This document shows, piece after piece, positions 21,891 to 33,824 of a DNA stretch of 64,000 nt (positions are counted from its first letter, which is position 1; the number at the start of each line of letters is the position of its first letter). Source of the DNA: Balaenoptera acutorostrata (taxonomy: Eukaryota; Chordata; Mammalia; Artiodactyla; Balaenopteridae); the NCBI RefSeq assembly GCF_949987535.1, contig NC_080079.1, forward strand, positions 57,523,000 to 57,586,999, read 5' to 3'. The notes under the pieces were generated by a model. It made no database searches. It was not told where the DNA came from and saw nothing but the letters and a program-made list of their open reading frames with translations. Made by a program: the position numbers and the translations under genes.

Positions 21891-22779
21891 CTGTAGCAAA
21901 GCTATTTGTGAACACGCACCCGGCTCCCCCGCCCCGGGTCCACACACACTTAGGACAGTGCGTGCAGAGGAGGGAGAAGGGGACAGCGTGCAGGGAGGCC
22001 CACACCCCACCAGGAACACCGTCTCAGCTCACCCTCACACCGGCAGCACAGGACAGGCAAGTACACGGCCACGGCCCAGCGGCCGGCAGCCATCTGTCCA
22101 TGTCACACTTGAGTAAGAGGCTGAGCTAAGGGCAAACAGAGCTCCGACTGACTGCGGACCTTCTTCCACTCTCCCATGCTCCCTGATCCCAGGAAGCACT
22201 CAACAAATATCTGATGGGTGAGCGAGTGTCTGAACAAAGGAACATCTGCCCTGTCCCCTCCCCAGTCCCAATACCCTCCTCTGCCTCCCCCTAGACACAC
22301 AGGCCACGCTGGGCTTTGAGTCTCCAGGAAGAGAAGCTCTTCTGGTGCCTTGAGCAGCATCGTATCTTGAGGGAGGGCCTTTTACCAACCGCCAAGCTGG
22401 CTTCTTAACTCTGTCTCCTAGAGAACTTTCTAGACTCTTCCTCCGACATTGAAAACGGGAGCCTTGTTTTTATGAGGTTCTAAGGCTATACTCAGTGAGA
22501 GCCTGGAATCAGCAAGTATCAGACTCAAAAGCCCTTCCAGGTCTAATGGGCCAGCCATTTGCTCTCATGAAGGGAGGGGACTCAATCCCAAATACACAGC
22601 CAGCAGACAGACGTGACCGGGCCACCCTGCTCCCAGCCTCGCACTCCTCCAGCCACGCCTGTGAACAGCTTCCCCCTCTCACCTCCAGCGCTGCTGGGTA
22701 CACGGTGAGGGAAACTAGACTGTCTTCCTGACCCTGTCCTATGGCTGCGAGGAAGCGGGCATTGTCTGCGGATCACACG

Positions 22780-23020
22780 GAAGGTATGGACGCGCAATGT
22801 TCATTTGCCAGTTAATACGAGGGAGCTTTTGTCAAGCAGCCCAGGGCAGGCAGGTGGAGATGCTCCCTGAGCATAATCAGACCAGGGCTGTCATTTCACA
22901 AGATACGGGGTCACGCTCATGTTAATAGAAGGCACACACATTTCTCACCTATCTGAAGGGGAGCTTGAGAAGGGAATTAATTCTCACAGTGGTGAGGCGT
23001 GTTTGATTGCTGCTGGTTCA
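22780..23020. promoter_or_regulatory. AT-rich candidate regulatory island F
   Basis: It holds a 10-bp palindrome GAATTAATTC at 22974-22983, 'catttgccagttaatacg' and 'gctcatgttaatagaag'. No repeat was recognised. An enhancer role is inferred. Confidence 0.4.
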
Positions 23021-23980
23021 GAGGAAACCAGCCCCAGCCTGGGGTGAGAGCCTCCCCGCTCCTTCCCACGCTCCTCTTCCCCTCACCCCTCCTCAGAGCA
23101 GGGCTCAGCCCTCCCTCTGCAGAGCCAGCAGAAAATGGGCAGAGAGGAAGCCACCACGGTCGGGGGATGGAAGAGACAGCAAAATCTGCAAAATGCAGGG
23201 GTAGGAGGAGAGGAGGGAGGAGTGACAGGGGACCGCCCCCCACAAAGACTTGGGAGCATCCAGATGCCGTGTGCAGATCAAGGGAACACGGCTCCACCCT
23301 CTCCTACACCCTTCTTCCCGACACCCTTCAGTCCAGAGCCCATCAGACTGTCATCCCCGTCAGAAGTCGTACTTTATTTGGGCATGGTGGCAGAGGTTGG
23401 ATTCGGGGCAGGAAGGGGTGACTTTTCGCTGCCACCTCTCCCTCATGGGGACTGAAGCCACCTCGGTGGGAGATACTGGGTGATGGTGAGCGCTTCCTGC
23501 AGACAACTAGGAATAATACCCCCACCCCTAGCCCAAACTCCACCCCCTCCAGAGGCCCTTAGAGACGAGCCACATGAAACAGGAGCGAAATGGACCGGCC
23601 TCATGGGTTCCAGCACTAGTCTGCTGCAGAATTAGCAGATCTAGGTCAAGGCAACGTTGGAGGGAAGAAACCTTGTGAAAACATACCACTCCACCGCCAC
23701 CCCCAGAGGCAGAGCCGGCGCTGTGCCCCAACCCTGCACAGACTGTGGAGGGCAGCAGAGGAGGGGCAGGGAGGCTTAGGTCTGTTTCCAGGGCCCTGAT
23801 CTCCAGTGCCCGCTGCCAAACTCATCTGGGCCCTCCTGGTCCCAATAGTGCATTAATACAAAAATTCCAATGTGACCTCCCTTAATATCGCCCATCTCAA
23901 CTCCATCCAAACCAGAAACCCCTGACTCAGGGGCTCCTCCCTCCTGCTCACCCCTCACCCACCCCCCATTTAACGCGTCC
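23021..23980. other. GC-rich unique sequence, nothing recognised
   Basis: Several overlapping open frames of up to 140 codons on both strands (for example 22999-23421 plus) lack any family resemblance and are probably chance in GC-rich DNA. Bases 23830-23900 contain 'agtgcattaatacaaaaa', a short AT-rich patch. Confidence 0.35.
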
Positions 23981-23984
23981 ACTC

Positions 23985-24560
23985 ATTTAATATCGGGAAC
24001 CTACTTGGCTGGGCGCTGTTCTCAGTGTTGGATATACTACCCAAGCCAGAATGGCCCCTGCCCCCTGATGCTCCCAGTCCCACGAGGGTTCCCAATATGG
24101 GACCTGGCAGTGACCACACAGCGGTAAAGTGCTCTGATGAGGGAAAGGCAGAGCACTGCAAGTGTGCAGGAGACAGAAGGAGGGTGCCTCAGGTGGAGGT
24201 GGGAGAAGGGAGAAGAGTCTTCCAGGCAGAGGGGAGGGCATCGGCCAGATCCTGACGGTCAGAGGAGCTGAAAGTTTGGTGTGCCCGGTGGTTAGCATTG
24301 GAGGTGGGAGTCACGGGGAACAGGTGGCAGCCAGCTAAGATATCCAGCCTCCTAAGCCACTCTAAGGAGTTTGGAATTTATCCCAAGAGCAGCGTAGAGT
24401 CTTCCAAGGCAAAGGCAGAATCAGATGTGTAATTGAGGGGCACTTCTCTGGTGGTGGAGGAGAGCAGAGATTAGCGGGGCCACACAGAGGGGGCCAGATC
24501 AGGTCTAAGGTGTTGTCACAGGTGGAGGCAGAGATGGGAGCACGGAGGAGAGGATGGTGA
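23985..24560 (-). repeat. L2 LINE, antisense (first part of a long train)
   Basis: 'aatggcccctgccccctgat', 'gtcttccaggcagagggg' and 'aaggagtttggaatttatcc' are antisense L2 landmarks. Confidence 0.65.
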
Positions 24561-24659
24561 ACACAGAGAAGGGGCCCTGAGAAGGTAGAACCTATAGCAT
24601 GTGGTCTTGATTGGCAGAAAAGAGAAGAATGGCAGAAAAGGGGAGTCAGAGACGCTTGC

Positions 24660-24868
24660 TGATAGTTTCTGAGCACGTACTGTGCCAGCCACTGTGATAA
24701 GCCCTCATCACCTAATCATTACCATCTCATCTCATCCTACAACAGCTCTGTGAAGCAGATACTGCTATTATCCCCATTTTACACCTGTGGAAACTGAGGC
24801 TTGGGGAGATTATCCTCTCTGACTTACCCTAAGTCAAAGAGCTAGCAAGTAGGAGGACCAGGATGATT
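24660..24868 (-). repeat. MIR SINE inserted in L2, antisense
   Basis: 'ctgagcacgtactgtgccag', 'tatccccattttacacctg' and 'tggaaactgaggcttggg' form a well-preserved antisense MIR. Confidence 0.85.
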
Positions 24869-25200
24869 CAAGGTTTGGGGGCAACCAGGTGGATGTGGGT
24901 GCTTTTGCCCTGAGAGGGGCGCCAGAGGAGGAGGAATGGATCTGGAGAGGCAACAAGGGGTCAGCGATGGCATGTAGTTTGAGGACCTGGAGGACATCAA
25001 GGTGCTGGTGTCTGGCGGGCAGTGGAATGTGTGGGTCTGAAGGTCAAGGGTGTGAGATATGGATTTGGGAGCCTCTGTTTAGAGAAACAAAGCCACAGGA
25101 ATGGAGGAGGTCTTCCATGGCCCATGTGTCACGGAAGGAAGTCAAGGACAGAGCCCTGGGAACACAGACATGTGTGAGGTAGGCAGAGCAGGACTGGGGA
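24869..25200 (-). repeat. L2 LINE, antisense (continuation)
   Basis: 'ggcaaccaggtggatgtg' and 'gaaggaagtcaaggacag' fit internal antisense L2. Diverged. Confidence 0.5.
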
Positions 25201-25239
25201 GGAAAGAGTTAGCAGCAGGCCATTCTCAACCTTGACTGG

Positions 25240-25765
25240 GGAAGAAAAAAAGATGACCCGGTCATATGCCCTCATAATCACTAATGACAGAGCCCCTGGC
25301 AAACACACTAATGATATTGGCTAGCAGAAGAGTTCTTATCTATGGAATGCTTTTAGCAAGATGTACCCTATCTGTCTAGCACTGCTTATGGTAAACAAAC
25401 CTGGACCTTATGGATTTATGGGGTATGGCTCCTGGGAAATGTGCGAACTATGTAACTATCAGAGAATAAAATGGAGATACTGCGTGACCAAGATAGCTCC
25501 CTTTTTAGTAAAGGATACCTCACATGTATCCCAGATAGACCCCTTTTGATAAATCCGAGCCAGGGCACTTCCGAATGTGGCAAAAAAAAAAAGGTCCTGG
25601 GGAGCAGTACTGGTGGTTCTAGACCTCATGCTTTACCTGTGCCTCACAATTATTTGTATCCTTGCAATTATTAGTAGAGCTTAATACTGGGTAAGAACTC
25701 TGGTTCTTAGGAAGCTGATTTTTCAGTCTGACCCATTGTATTTTGTCTCAAGGACAGAAACTTGC
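25240..25765. other. Unclassified block interrupting L2
   Basis: Sequence unlike its L2 neighbours: 'aatcactaatgacagagcc', then about 400 bp with one 62-codon frame (25361-25549) and an 11-A run at 25580-25590. It could be unique DNA with regulatory motifs, or an insertion of a repeat I do not recognise. Confidence 0.3.
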
Positions 25766-25779
25766 TAAACTTGGCCATG

Positions 25780-26400
25780 ATCTTTTGAATTTTCTGCCCA
25801 GCCCCAGGACTGAGCCAGGCTTGAGAAGTGACTATTTGATCTTGCCAAGGAATGAGCACCTGGGGACGGGAGAGAAGCCATGAAAGGCTTTCTATGCCAG
25901 GCTAAAGTGGCATTTTGTCCAAACAGAGGCAGCAAGACACTACTGAAGGCCTGAATGTAGGGGAATGACAAGGTCAGACTCAAACTCTGGAAAGGCCCCT
26001 CGGTCACTGCAGACACCGCATGGGAGGAAGCAAGCTTGGGGGCAGAGAGCCCAGATAAGGGGCTCAGCCAGGAGAAAAATCACAGGGCCTTGGACAGGTC
26101 AGTGGCAATGGGAATGAAGAGCAACTGGTGAATTTAAGACCTATTTAGGAATTCGTGTACGGGACTTGGAAATCAATTGGGTCTTTGGCAAGGGGCCATG
26201 AGGAAAGGGGAGCTGAGGTTTCTCACTTGGGTAACTGGGTGGCTAATGGTGCCAGGGACAGAGACGGGGAGCATGGGGGCAGGCAGACTTGGAGAAGATG
26301 AGAGGTCCTGCTTTGAACGTTTCAAGTATCTTTGGAAAATCCTCACAGAGGTAGTTGGATAATGTGGTTCTGAAACTCAAGAGCAATGACTGGGCTGGAG
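25780..26400 (-). repeat. L2 LINE, antisense (continuation)
   Basis: 'gggtaactgggtggctaatg', 'gagacggggagcatggggg' and 'cagaggtagttggataatg' match the antisense body of L2 near its 3' region. Confidence 0.6.
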
Positions 26401-26489
26401 ACAGAAGGTGGACCCCAGGTGGTAGCTGATGCCTTGAGCCAGATGAGATTTCAAAAGAAATGCAAATGGTGAAGAGTGAACAGGCTCAA

Positions 26490-26605
26490 GCCAAGGACCA
26501 CCAATGATTGCAAAATGTAGTCCAAACACCACATGCACCAGATGGCCAGGAGGGTTTGCAAAATGCAGATTCCTGAGCCTGCATGAAAAGTACAAAATCA
26601 AAATG
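26490..26605 (+). mobile_element. MER20-like hAT fragment
   Basis: 'aaaatgtagtccaaacacc' followed by 'aaaatgcagattcctgagcc' resembles the 5' half of MER20. Weak. Confidence 0.45.
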
Positions 26606-27050
26606 TGTGGAGTGTAGGCTATTCTCTCAGTAAGTTTGGCTGTGAATGGAGACCAGGAGGAGAAGACAGAGCTGAGAGTGGGGAGGGGTGGATGAAGCAG
26701 AAGAACCCCATTGTGAATACGGAGAAGACACAAACATACCTAAACGCTGATGGAATAGTTCAGTAAAGGGAGAGCATGAAGATAGAGCAATGAGGGGCCC
26801 TTAAGACAGCAGCAAGTGGTGGCATTAGCCTTGGTTGAAAAAGGTCTGGAGAACAAAGACAGGATGGTGGACAGTGTCTGAAAATTTAATTGGCACTGCC
26901 AAGTGACATCTTCTATTTTCTCTGCAAAGCAGGACATGGGATTAACTGCAAAGAGAGAGTGAGGTGGAGGTGATAGCAGAGATTTGTGGAGGGAAAAAAG
27001 CAATAGAAGCGAGGCAATACTAATGATGTCCACGGTTCTGATAGTGAGTA
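26606..27050 (-). repeat. L2 LINE, antisense, decayed
   Basis: 'ggagaccaggaggagaag' and 'acaaagacaggatggtgg' give weak antisense L2 similarity. Confidence 0.4.
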
Positions 27051-28320
27051 TACTTCGGCTTAAAATGTATTATGCAGTTGAGATGATTTTGTCCAGATCA
27101 ATAGAGCCTAGCCAGGGAAATGTTCTACCTTCTACAATCACCATACTTGAGAGCCTCTAAGTCACATAAAGTAATAGAGCCCCCAGTGAATAGACTTTTG
27201 CTTCTCCGGTTAGCTCCTAGGAGGGGCCGGATGAGTGACACCACCCCTGACCCAGCAGTCTTAGGAGAGCGGCCAGAGGAGGACTCGCCGCTCCGGAGCA
27301 CAGGAGTAGGGGTGCTGCTTCTGTGCTCAGCCCTAGTCACTCAGAAATGCTTCAGAGAGACAACTCACAACCTCCGCAGTTCCAGAAAGCCAAGTCACTG
27401 CAAACGGGGATCATCCCAGCCAAATCCTGATGCGCAGAGGATCATGGCAATGGCATCTACCGTAAGTCACACCCGTCGTGGGGAGAAAAGCCCAGATGGT
27501 ACAACACCCAACTACGGGTCCAGAGGTGGAAGATTCGGAGGAGAAGCAACTTCCGGCACATCCTTTCCCACTCTGTTCACAACTTCCAAATAGAGAGCTC
27601 ACTTTTTCCTTCTCCAGTGCCCGGGGCTGCATGGTTAATTTCAGCAAAGCCTGCACAGGACCTTGGGCGAATTAAAATGGCTCTGTGGAAATCACTCAAG
27701 TGAACCCATTAGCCAATCAGCAGCACCAGTGTAGGGGTTCCATGGAGGCTGGAGGTTCCAGTGGGTTCCATGCGGCCTGGAGCAGTGTGGTCACTGAGTC
27801 TGGCAGCCGGTCTCCCCTTCCTTATGCTCAGAGCCTCCTAAGGAGCTGTTTAATGGAAAGGCCTGCCCCACCCCAAACTCATCTATCAGAATCTCTGGTG
27901 TGGAGCCCATCGGTTACACTGATAACCTCCCAACCTTGAGAACCCTGGGCCAGGGCCTGACCCAGACCTGCAAACCAGAAACGCAGAGTCATCAGCACCC
28001 AGGCTCGACAGACTCCAGGATGCTGACTCACAGCTCCCAAGGATGATGACCAAAACCCAAGCGTCAGTGTATTCATTTGCAGATGGCTCTGCCGTCTGAC
28101 CAGCACATTCTCTCCCCACGGACCGGCAGCAGAGGGGAGCCAGTGGCACCAGGCTCTGCTAAGTCCTTCTTCATGACAGAGGTCCGGTGCAGCCATCCTG
28201 GGCCCTCCAACATGTGCCCCGGGGACACCCTATTTCCTCTGTTCCTATGGGCTGATAAGGCTCCTTTCTGGAAGCACCACCTTCACACACATGCAGTCAG
28301 TAATTTCCAAGCTTTCTTGG
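27051..28320. other. Mostly unique sequence with moderately CpG-bearing patch
   Basis: Bases 27220-27310 contain several CpGs ('ggagcggccagaggagg', 'gactcgccgctccggagc'). A 157-codon frame (27120-27593 plus) covers this patch but resembles no protein I know and overlaps a minus-strand frame. I do not call it a gene. Confidence 0.35.
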
Positions 28321-28323
28321 CCC

Positions 28324-28593
28324 ACTGCCTCTTGAAAGGGAATCTGTGTCTTTGCTTTGCTCCATCTTATGGGTTAATGTCTTGGTTGAGTGGTCAGAGG
28401 GCCATTGTATCCCCCCACATTCAAATTCTTGGGAACACTTCACATTTTTAGGGTACTGCCTCTTGAAAGGGAATCTGTGTCTTTGCTTTGCTCCATCTTA
28501 TGGGTTAATGTCTTGGTTGAGTGGTCAGAGGGCCATTGTATCCCCCCACATTCAAATTCTTGGGAACACTTCACATTTTTAGGGTACTGCCTC
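28324..28593 (+). repeat. Perfect tandem duplication, 131-bp unit, 2 copies plus 8 bp
   Basis: Unit 1 is 28324-28454 and unit 2 is 28455-28585. They read identically along their length, and the first 8 bases of a third unit follow. The lack of differences implies a very recent event, a polymorphic VNTR or an assembly error. Confidence 0.9.
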
Positions 28594-28954
28594 ATCCCCC
28601 TTCACAGGTAAGGGAACTGAGGCCCCCCGAGGTAGGTGTCAAATCCAGCCGGCCACATCGAGGCCACATGGCTTCCTCCTGGGAAAGGTTGAGCTCGGTG
28701 GTAGTGGAGACAGCCAAGTGGGGAGAGGCTGGAGCCATACTGAGGAGAGCAAGGAGGCCAGGCTTCTAGCTTGGAGACCGGGCGGGTGGAGTGATGCTAA
28801 GGAGACGGATGGTAGGAGGGTGTTCAGGTGACTGGGTGGTAGTGAGGAGGGCTGTGCTGCCCCTGGGTCGGCCGGACAATCAACACATTTCCCGAGGACC
28901 TTGCTAGGTGCTGCAAGAGGGGCGTGGATGGGGACAGGAATGGACGTGTGCCCA

Positions 28955-29040
28955 TTCTGACAAAGCTTTCAGAGTATAACAGGCTTATGATTAACCCTGT
29001 TATAATTACCTGTTTTGTACCTGTTCTGGTGAGCATTCAT
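28955..29040. promoter_or_regulatory. Short AT-rich patch, possible regulatory
   Basis: 'aggcttatgattaaccctg' then 'ttataattacctgttttg' stand out from GC-rich neighbours. Function is speculative. Bases 28594-28955 hold nothing recognised apart from an MIR-like scrap near 28605. Confidence 0.25.
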
Positions 29041-29129
29041 CTGGGCTGTTCTTCTAGGACCATAAGGAGCCCACAGCTGACTAGGTAGTCTGCCTGCAGC
29101 TCAGACATCCCTGTTGAGGGACCCACCCT

Positions 29130-29690
29130 GCCAGTATCAAGTAAACTATCAATCAAGACTCTGAGTTTCGGCATAAATCAGCTTACTCCAGAAAGAGAAT
29201 GTGAGACTCAGATAGCAGAAAAGTCTACAAACAGTGTTCTGGCTTCAGATCCAGCTGGATCCAGAAGCTCAAGCCACACCCTCTGGACCTCTGCTCTCTC
29301 GCTCTTTGGTTCTCTCTCTGGGCTGTCTCTAGGCTTGGTTTTCCTCTGAGCTGTGTTCACTCTCAGGCACACTCTCTCTACATGCGGGATTCCAAAAGCT
29401 CCAGGTTGACAGCATCACAGCCCCAAATCCAGAAAGAGAGAGCTCTCCTCGCCACAACTCCACAAGAGTGCCAGCATTGGACTAACTTTGCCCTGGACCA
29501 ATTACAGTGCCAGGGAGAAGCTGATGCACTGATTTGCCAGGCCTGGGTCACATGCACACTCTGGAGTTATCACATCCATCCACATGGACTCAGAGTGGGG
29601 ATGGAGTAGATTTCCAAGGAAAAGAGTGTTCTATTGCCAGAAGGAGATGAATACTGGGCAGACAACAGATGCCTACTATTGTAATGAGCA
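29130..29690. repeat. LTR- or DNA-element-like mammalian repeat, family uncertain
   Basis: 'agatccagctggatccagaa', 'gccaggcctgggtcacatgc' and 'cacatggactcagagtggg' match a widely spread mammalian repeat I recall but cannot name. Bases 29690-30110 hold nothing recognised. Confidence 0.45.
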
Positions 29691-30109
29691 GAGCTCCCTG
29701 TCTGGACCAACGGGAGGCAGTGAGGACCAGAGGCCTTCTGGGTCCAGGCCACACCCCAGGAGCAATAGCCCATTCTCCTTCTTATGGCTGAAGCTGCTTT
29801 GCTAGCACCTGCAGGGTGCACTCTCCCCGCCAACAGAAGAGACCCCCGAAGGTTTTAGGGGTTGCTGTTTTGGGGAGAAGAAAACATGGAAAGAGGAGAA
29901 AGATGGGAGAGAGCCACTCCCAGGGCTCTTGGTCCTATTAACAGTTATAGCAAGAAGGAGCTGAGTTTGCCAGACGTGGTCACAATCAGAAAGAGCCACA
30001 GGTGGGTGTTCTGGGGCAAAGGAGAAAGGGGGTTGTGAGAAAGCAGGTCTGTAGGGAGCAGGACACAAATGGAAGGGAAAGAGGGACCTTGGAGGAAGAC
30101 AGAGAAGTG

Positions 30110-30300
30110 AGGCTGGGCTACGGCTGTGGCCCTTTCAGAATGATGAAAACAGAAAACTCTTCATAGACCTCACTGCTGCAGAGGAGGGAACCACATGTCT
30201 CGGGTTTAGCCCCTGACTTTTAATAAACTTCCTTCCTGGCTAATTAATAGCAGAGTACAGGATGGGGAAAGAGACTGACAGCTAGAAAAAGCCAGGTTAG
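30110..30300. promoter_or_regulatory. Candidate regulatory island G
   Basis: 'cagaatgatgaaaacagaaa', 'gacttttaataaacttcc' and TAATTAAT at 30241-30248 lie in a repeat-free block. An enhancer role is inferred. Confidence 0.35.
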
Positions 30301-30499
30301 TGCTGTGACAGCTCAGACTTCCCTCGGGGCCAGCGAGGGCCCTCCTCCACGAAGCCTGCCCTGCACACACACTCTCCCCCAGCTCTCGGGAGCCTCCCTC
30401 CTCTCAGCTCCTAAGCCCACCCTATCTCATCTACTGCTCCTGTGGTTCATGGAAGATGATCTTGTCTCCTCGACTGCATCTTATACCCGTTCACAACAC

Positions 30500-30662
30500 T
30501 GCATACATAGGTCAGAATCACCTAGGGCACATGTTAAAAAATGCAGACTCCGGGCCTATCTCGAAGATTCTGATTTGGAAGTCTGAGGGGGTCCCAGGCA
30601 TCTGTGTTCTCAACAGGCTCCTTGGGGAATCCTGAAGCAGAGCTCAGTTGGAGAACCACAGT
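30500..30662 (+). mobile_element. MER20-type hAT DNA transposon
   Basis: 'gtcagaatcacctagggc', 'aaaaatgcagactccgggcc' and 'ttggagaaccacagtc' follow MER20 order to its terminal inverted repeat. Confidence 0.65.
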
Positions 30663-30739
30663 CAGAAATACAAGGGTTGCTAAAGCTGAGAGGGAGCTTC
30701 TCCTCCAAGAAATGAGAGCAACCTACTAGAACAACTTTG

Positions 30740-30945
30740 ATCTGAAGGCCCAGTCCAGGACATGCTGCTTGTTCTTGTAAATAAAACTTTATTGAAACAT
30801 GGCCAGAACCATTCATTCACATCTTGCCTATGGCTGCTTTCAGGTCTTGGCAGAGTTGAGTCCTTGTGGCAGAAACCATATGGCCCAGAAAGCCAAAAAT
30901 AGTCACTGTCTAGCCCTTTCTGGGGAAAGTCTGCCAGCCCCTGAA
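30740..30945 (-). mobile_element. hAT-type nonautonomous DNA transposon, antisense (copy 2)
   Basis: 'ataaaactttattgaaacat', 'gcctatggctgctttcagg' and 'ctgccagcccctgaattag' match the family of the copy at 14745-15080, same orientation. Bases 30945-31680 hold nothing recognised. Confidence 0.65.
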
Positions 30946-31679
30946 TTAGAAGGCAATCTCTGAGCTCCAGAAATATGTCTCTTGGTCACAGATTTAGAGA
31001 CAGAAAGGCCTGCTTCTTCCTCTCTTTGTCTAGTGGTCATGCCACCTCCACTGTTTGGACTGTGCGGTGGGCATCTGTTGTTCTACATACTCAGAATCCA
31101 TTACCTCCTTCTGGAAACAACCTCTTACTTTGGGGAACCCCTTGCCCTGACTGGATGAAATATTAATACAACCGTCAGTCAAAACACCCTACCTTCTCCT
31201 TGGGCATGTGACCCAAGCTGAGCCGATCCCATGCTCTCTCCCTGCAATTTGAACCTTGAGCTGAGAGGAGGACCACTGACAGCCTTTAGATCTCCTTCCA
31301 CCCACCCACGGAGCCCAAAGAGACAGGCTGGGACCCTGCTCCCAGGTCCCCAGAGCTGCCCTGCTCTGCCCCATCAGGGCTGATTCTTCAGCCTTTTCTG
31401 TGGTTCTGTGGGTGGCCCTGACTCCTCCCAAATATTCCTTTTACCAGAAGTTAGACGGCGTTTAAGCCATATGCTAATACCCAAAAAAGCCCACTTGATG
31501 CCACATGCGGGGGTTGGACTAGGCGATGGGGTATGGATCTGCCCATTTCACAGATGGACGCCTGGCCTCTAGAAGGGAAAGGGAACATGGGGACAAGACT
31601 CTAGGCCTTTGTCCTCTGTCCTCACATCTCCTCCTATCACAATGCTACTTACCCCTGCAATCAAAGTCAAGAGCATCAG

Positions 31680-32010
31680 ACAGTCTCAATCCCAAAATCT
31701 TTTTAAGAAATTAATAAATACATAACAAGGAGCACTCCTCACACAGAGAGCAATAATGACAACTCCACAGAAAGAACAAACCCCAACAAGAGCTGTGTGT
31801 GTGTGTGTCGTGTAATATCAGGAATCAAAGAGCGTCAAAAGATCAAGTGGGAGGAACATGAAATATGAATGGGATGAAAGACACATTTCTACACACAGAA
31901 TAATGACTCTAATGAGTTTCCTCACCAAAGTCCCGCATCATAAAGTACAAACGCCGAGAAGGGATTGAGGAGGGGAGCGGGGAGTGCAGGGGGAGGCTTG
32001 TGTGTCGAAA
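31680..32010. promoter_or_regulatory. Candidate regulatory island H
   Basis: Repeat-free A-rich stretch: 'aagaaattaataaatac', 'gagcaataatgacaactc', 'agaataatgactctaatgag'. A (GT)7 tract is included at 31794-31808. An enhancer role is inferred. Confidence 0.38.
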
Positions 32011-32516
32011 CGAGATTAGCAGGTGGGTAGGGGAGGAAAAGGCAGAGCAGAAAGAACTGTCTGTGCAGGACTGTGGCCCCCACACCATCACCAGCCTCCC
32101 AGGAGGTGCCTCATGGGCACGGGGGCAGCTGGCAGCCCCCAGGGTACCTGGAGTCCCACCACCCTGTAGCAGATGACCCAGGCCCACCCTAGCCCACCCA
32201 GACAGAGGCAGTGTAGGTTCCTCCCAGCCGGCAAAGCCCCTCTGCTGACACTGGTCACCCAGGTGGGAGCATGTGTTGGCATTTCTCGGATACTATACTG
32301 TGGAGTTTCCCCAACAGGCCAGGAGCAACTATACAAAGGGAGACATGGCGTGCACTTTAAAGGCAGACAGAGCACGACTACCAGCCCTGGCGCTGTCACC
32401 TCCCGGTGTGGGACTCTGAGCAGGTGACTTGATACGCTCCAACTTCTTCAGCATTACTGGAGGGTTCAATGGGACGACACACATAAGCCTCTCAGCCCAG
32501 TCAGAAACGTCTGCCT

Positions 32517-32886
32517 GGGGACTTCCCTGGTGGTGCAGTGGTTAAGAATCCGCCTGCCAATGCAGGGGACACGGGTTCGAGCCCTGGTCCGGGAAGATCC
32601 CACATGCTGTGGAGCAACTAAGCCCGTGTGCCACAACTATTGAGCCTGCGCTCTAGAGCCCGCAAGCCACAACTACTGAGCCCATGCGCTACAACTACTG
32701 AAGCCCGCGCACCTAGAGCCCGTGCTTCACAATGAGAGAAGCCACCGCAATGAGAAGCCTGTGCATTGCAACGAAGAGTAGCCCTCACTCGCCACAACTA
32801 GAGAAAGCCCACACGCAGCAATGAAAACCCAACACTGCCAAAAATAAATAAATAATAAAATAAATTTTTTTTTTAAAAAAGAAAAA
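32517..32886 (+). mobile_element. CHR-type tRNA-derived SINE, full length, sense
   Basis: It opens with 'ggggacttccctggtggtgc' and carries a pol III B box (GGTTCGAGCCC), the tandem 'acaactactgagccc' body, 'acgaagagtagccctcact' and an AAATAAAT tail. Target duplications of 14 bp (13 matching) lie at 32503-32516 and 32887-32900. CHR SINEs are confined to whales, hippos and ruminants. This long form and the absence of BovB point to a cetacean. Confidence 0.95.
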
Positions 32887-32929
32887 AGAAACATCTGCCT
32901 TTGTTTGCATCATCAGGCCAACATGCTGG

Positions 32930-33175
32930 GGAAATAGTAATAATGACAGCAAAACATAAATGGCACTTACTGTTAATCAAGTACTCCACATATACTATCT
33001 CATTTAACCCTCCTGAAAACCTTACAAGATATATATTACTATTATCTCCATTATACAGAAAAATAAACTGAGGCACAGAGAGGTTAAGCAACTTGTCCAA
33101 GGTCACACAGCTAGTAAGTGGTGGAGGTGGGATTCAAACCCAGGTCGTCTAGTTCCAAAGTCCATGCTCCTATCC
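32930..33175 (-). repeat. MIR SINE, antisense, well preserved
   Basis: 'aactgaggcacagagaggtt', 'aggtcacacagctagtaagt' and 'gattcaaacccaggtcgtc' are near-consensus antisense MIR. Confidence 0.9.
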
Positions 33176-33639
33176 CCAAAGGACTGCATGGTACTAAATA
33201 AGCCTATCAGCGAAGGGGGCTGGTGAGAGGAAGCCTGAGAGGTAGGCGTTGATAAGCCCCACTTAGAAAGAAAGCAGAGGGTGAAGTTGGAGGAGGCTTC
33301 TGTTTGCTGTCCTAGACATCACTCAGGAGAGGCAGGTCAGGGACTGGGGCTTCAGAAGATGACCAAGTCCCGGAACTTTTGTGACATCTCAGAGTTGTTC
33401 TCTCCCTTGTCCCCTAACTGTTCTGCAGTGATCAGCAACAATGCAGTTAAACTACAAAAGCCCGTGGCTTGTCCAGGAAAGAAGCCGTGGGGCCAGCTGG
33501 TGGGGTGGCCGTTGGGGGATGAAACGGACCTCCATACCGCACAGGAGCCAGGGCAGGATGGGCTGGGGCACCAGGCCAGGCTCAGAACTGGGGCAGGTGA
33601 TCCAAGCCTGTTCTGCTGTCAGCATCCCAGCTGCACTTA

Positions 33640-33812
33640 AATAATTTGGTTGTATAATTATTTGTTTAACTTCACCCAGCTGGCTCTAAGTGAGAAAGTA
33701 AACAGATGTACGTCCATCTTGTTTAACTCATGTCCCCAGGTCCTTGGCTTAGAGCCTGGTGCACAGTAGGTACTCAATGAATATATATGTATTAAATGAA
33801 TGAGCAAAGAGA
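33640..33812 (+). repeat. L2 3' terminus, sense
   Basis: 'ggtgcacagtaggtactcaa' then 'tgaatatatatgtattaaat' is the L2 3' end (GGCACATAGTAGGYGCTCAATAAAT). Bases 33175-33640 hold nothing recognised. Confidence 0.7.
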
Positions 33813-33824
33813 ATAAGTATAAGC

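Noticed and set aside
28346..28582. Repeated peptide in two overlapping frames
   Set aside because: Produced by the 131-bp tandem DNA duplication, which shifts frame by two bases between units; not a protein repeat.
32517..32600. tRNA gene signature (A and B boxes)
   Set aside because: The pol III boxes belong to the tRNA-derived head of a CHR SINE; no complete cloverleaf is expected.
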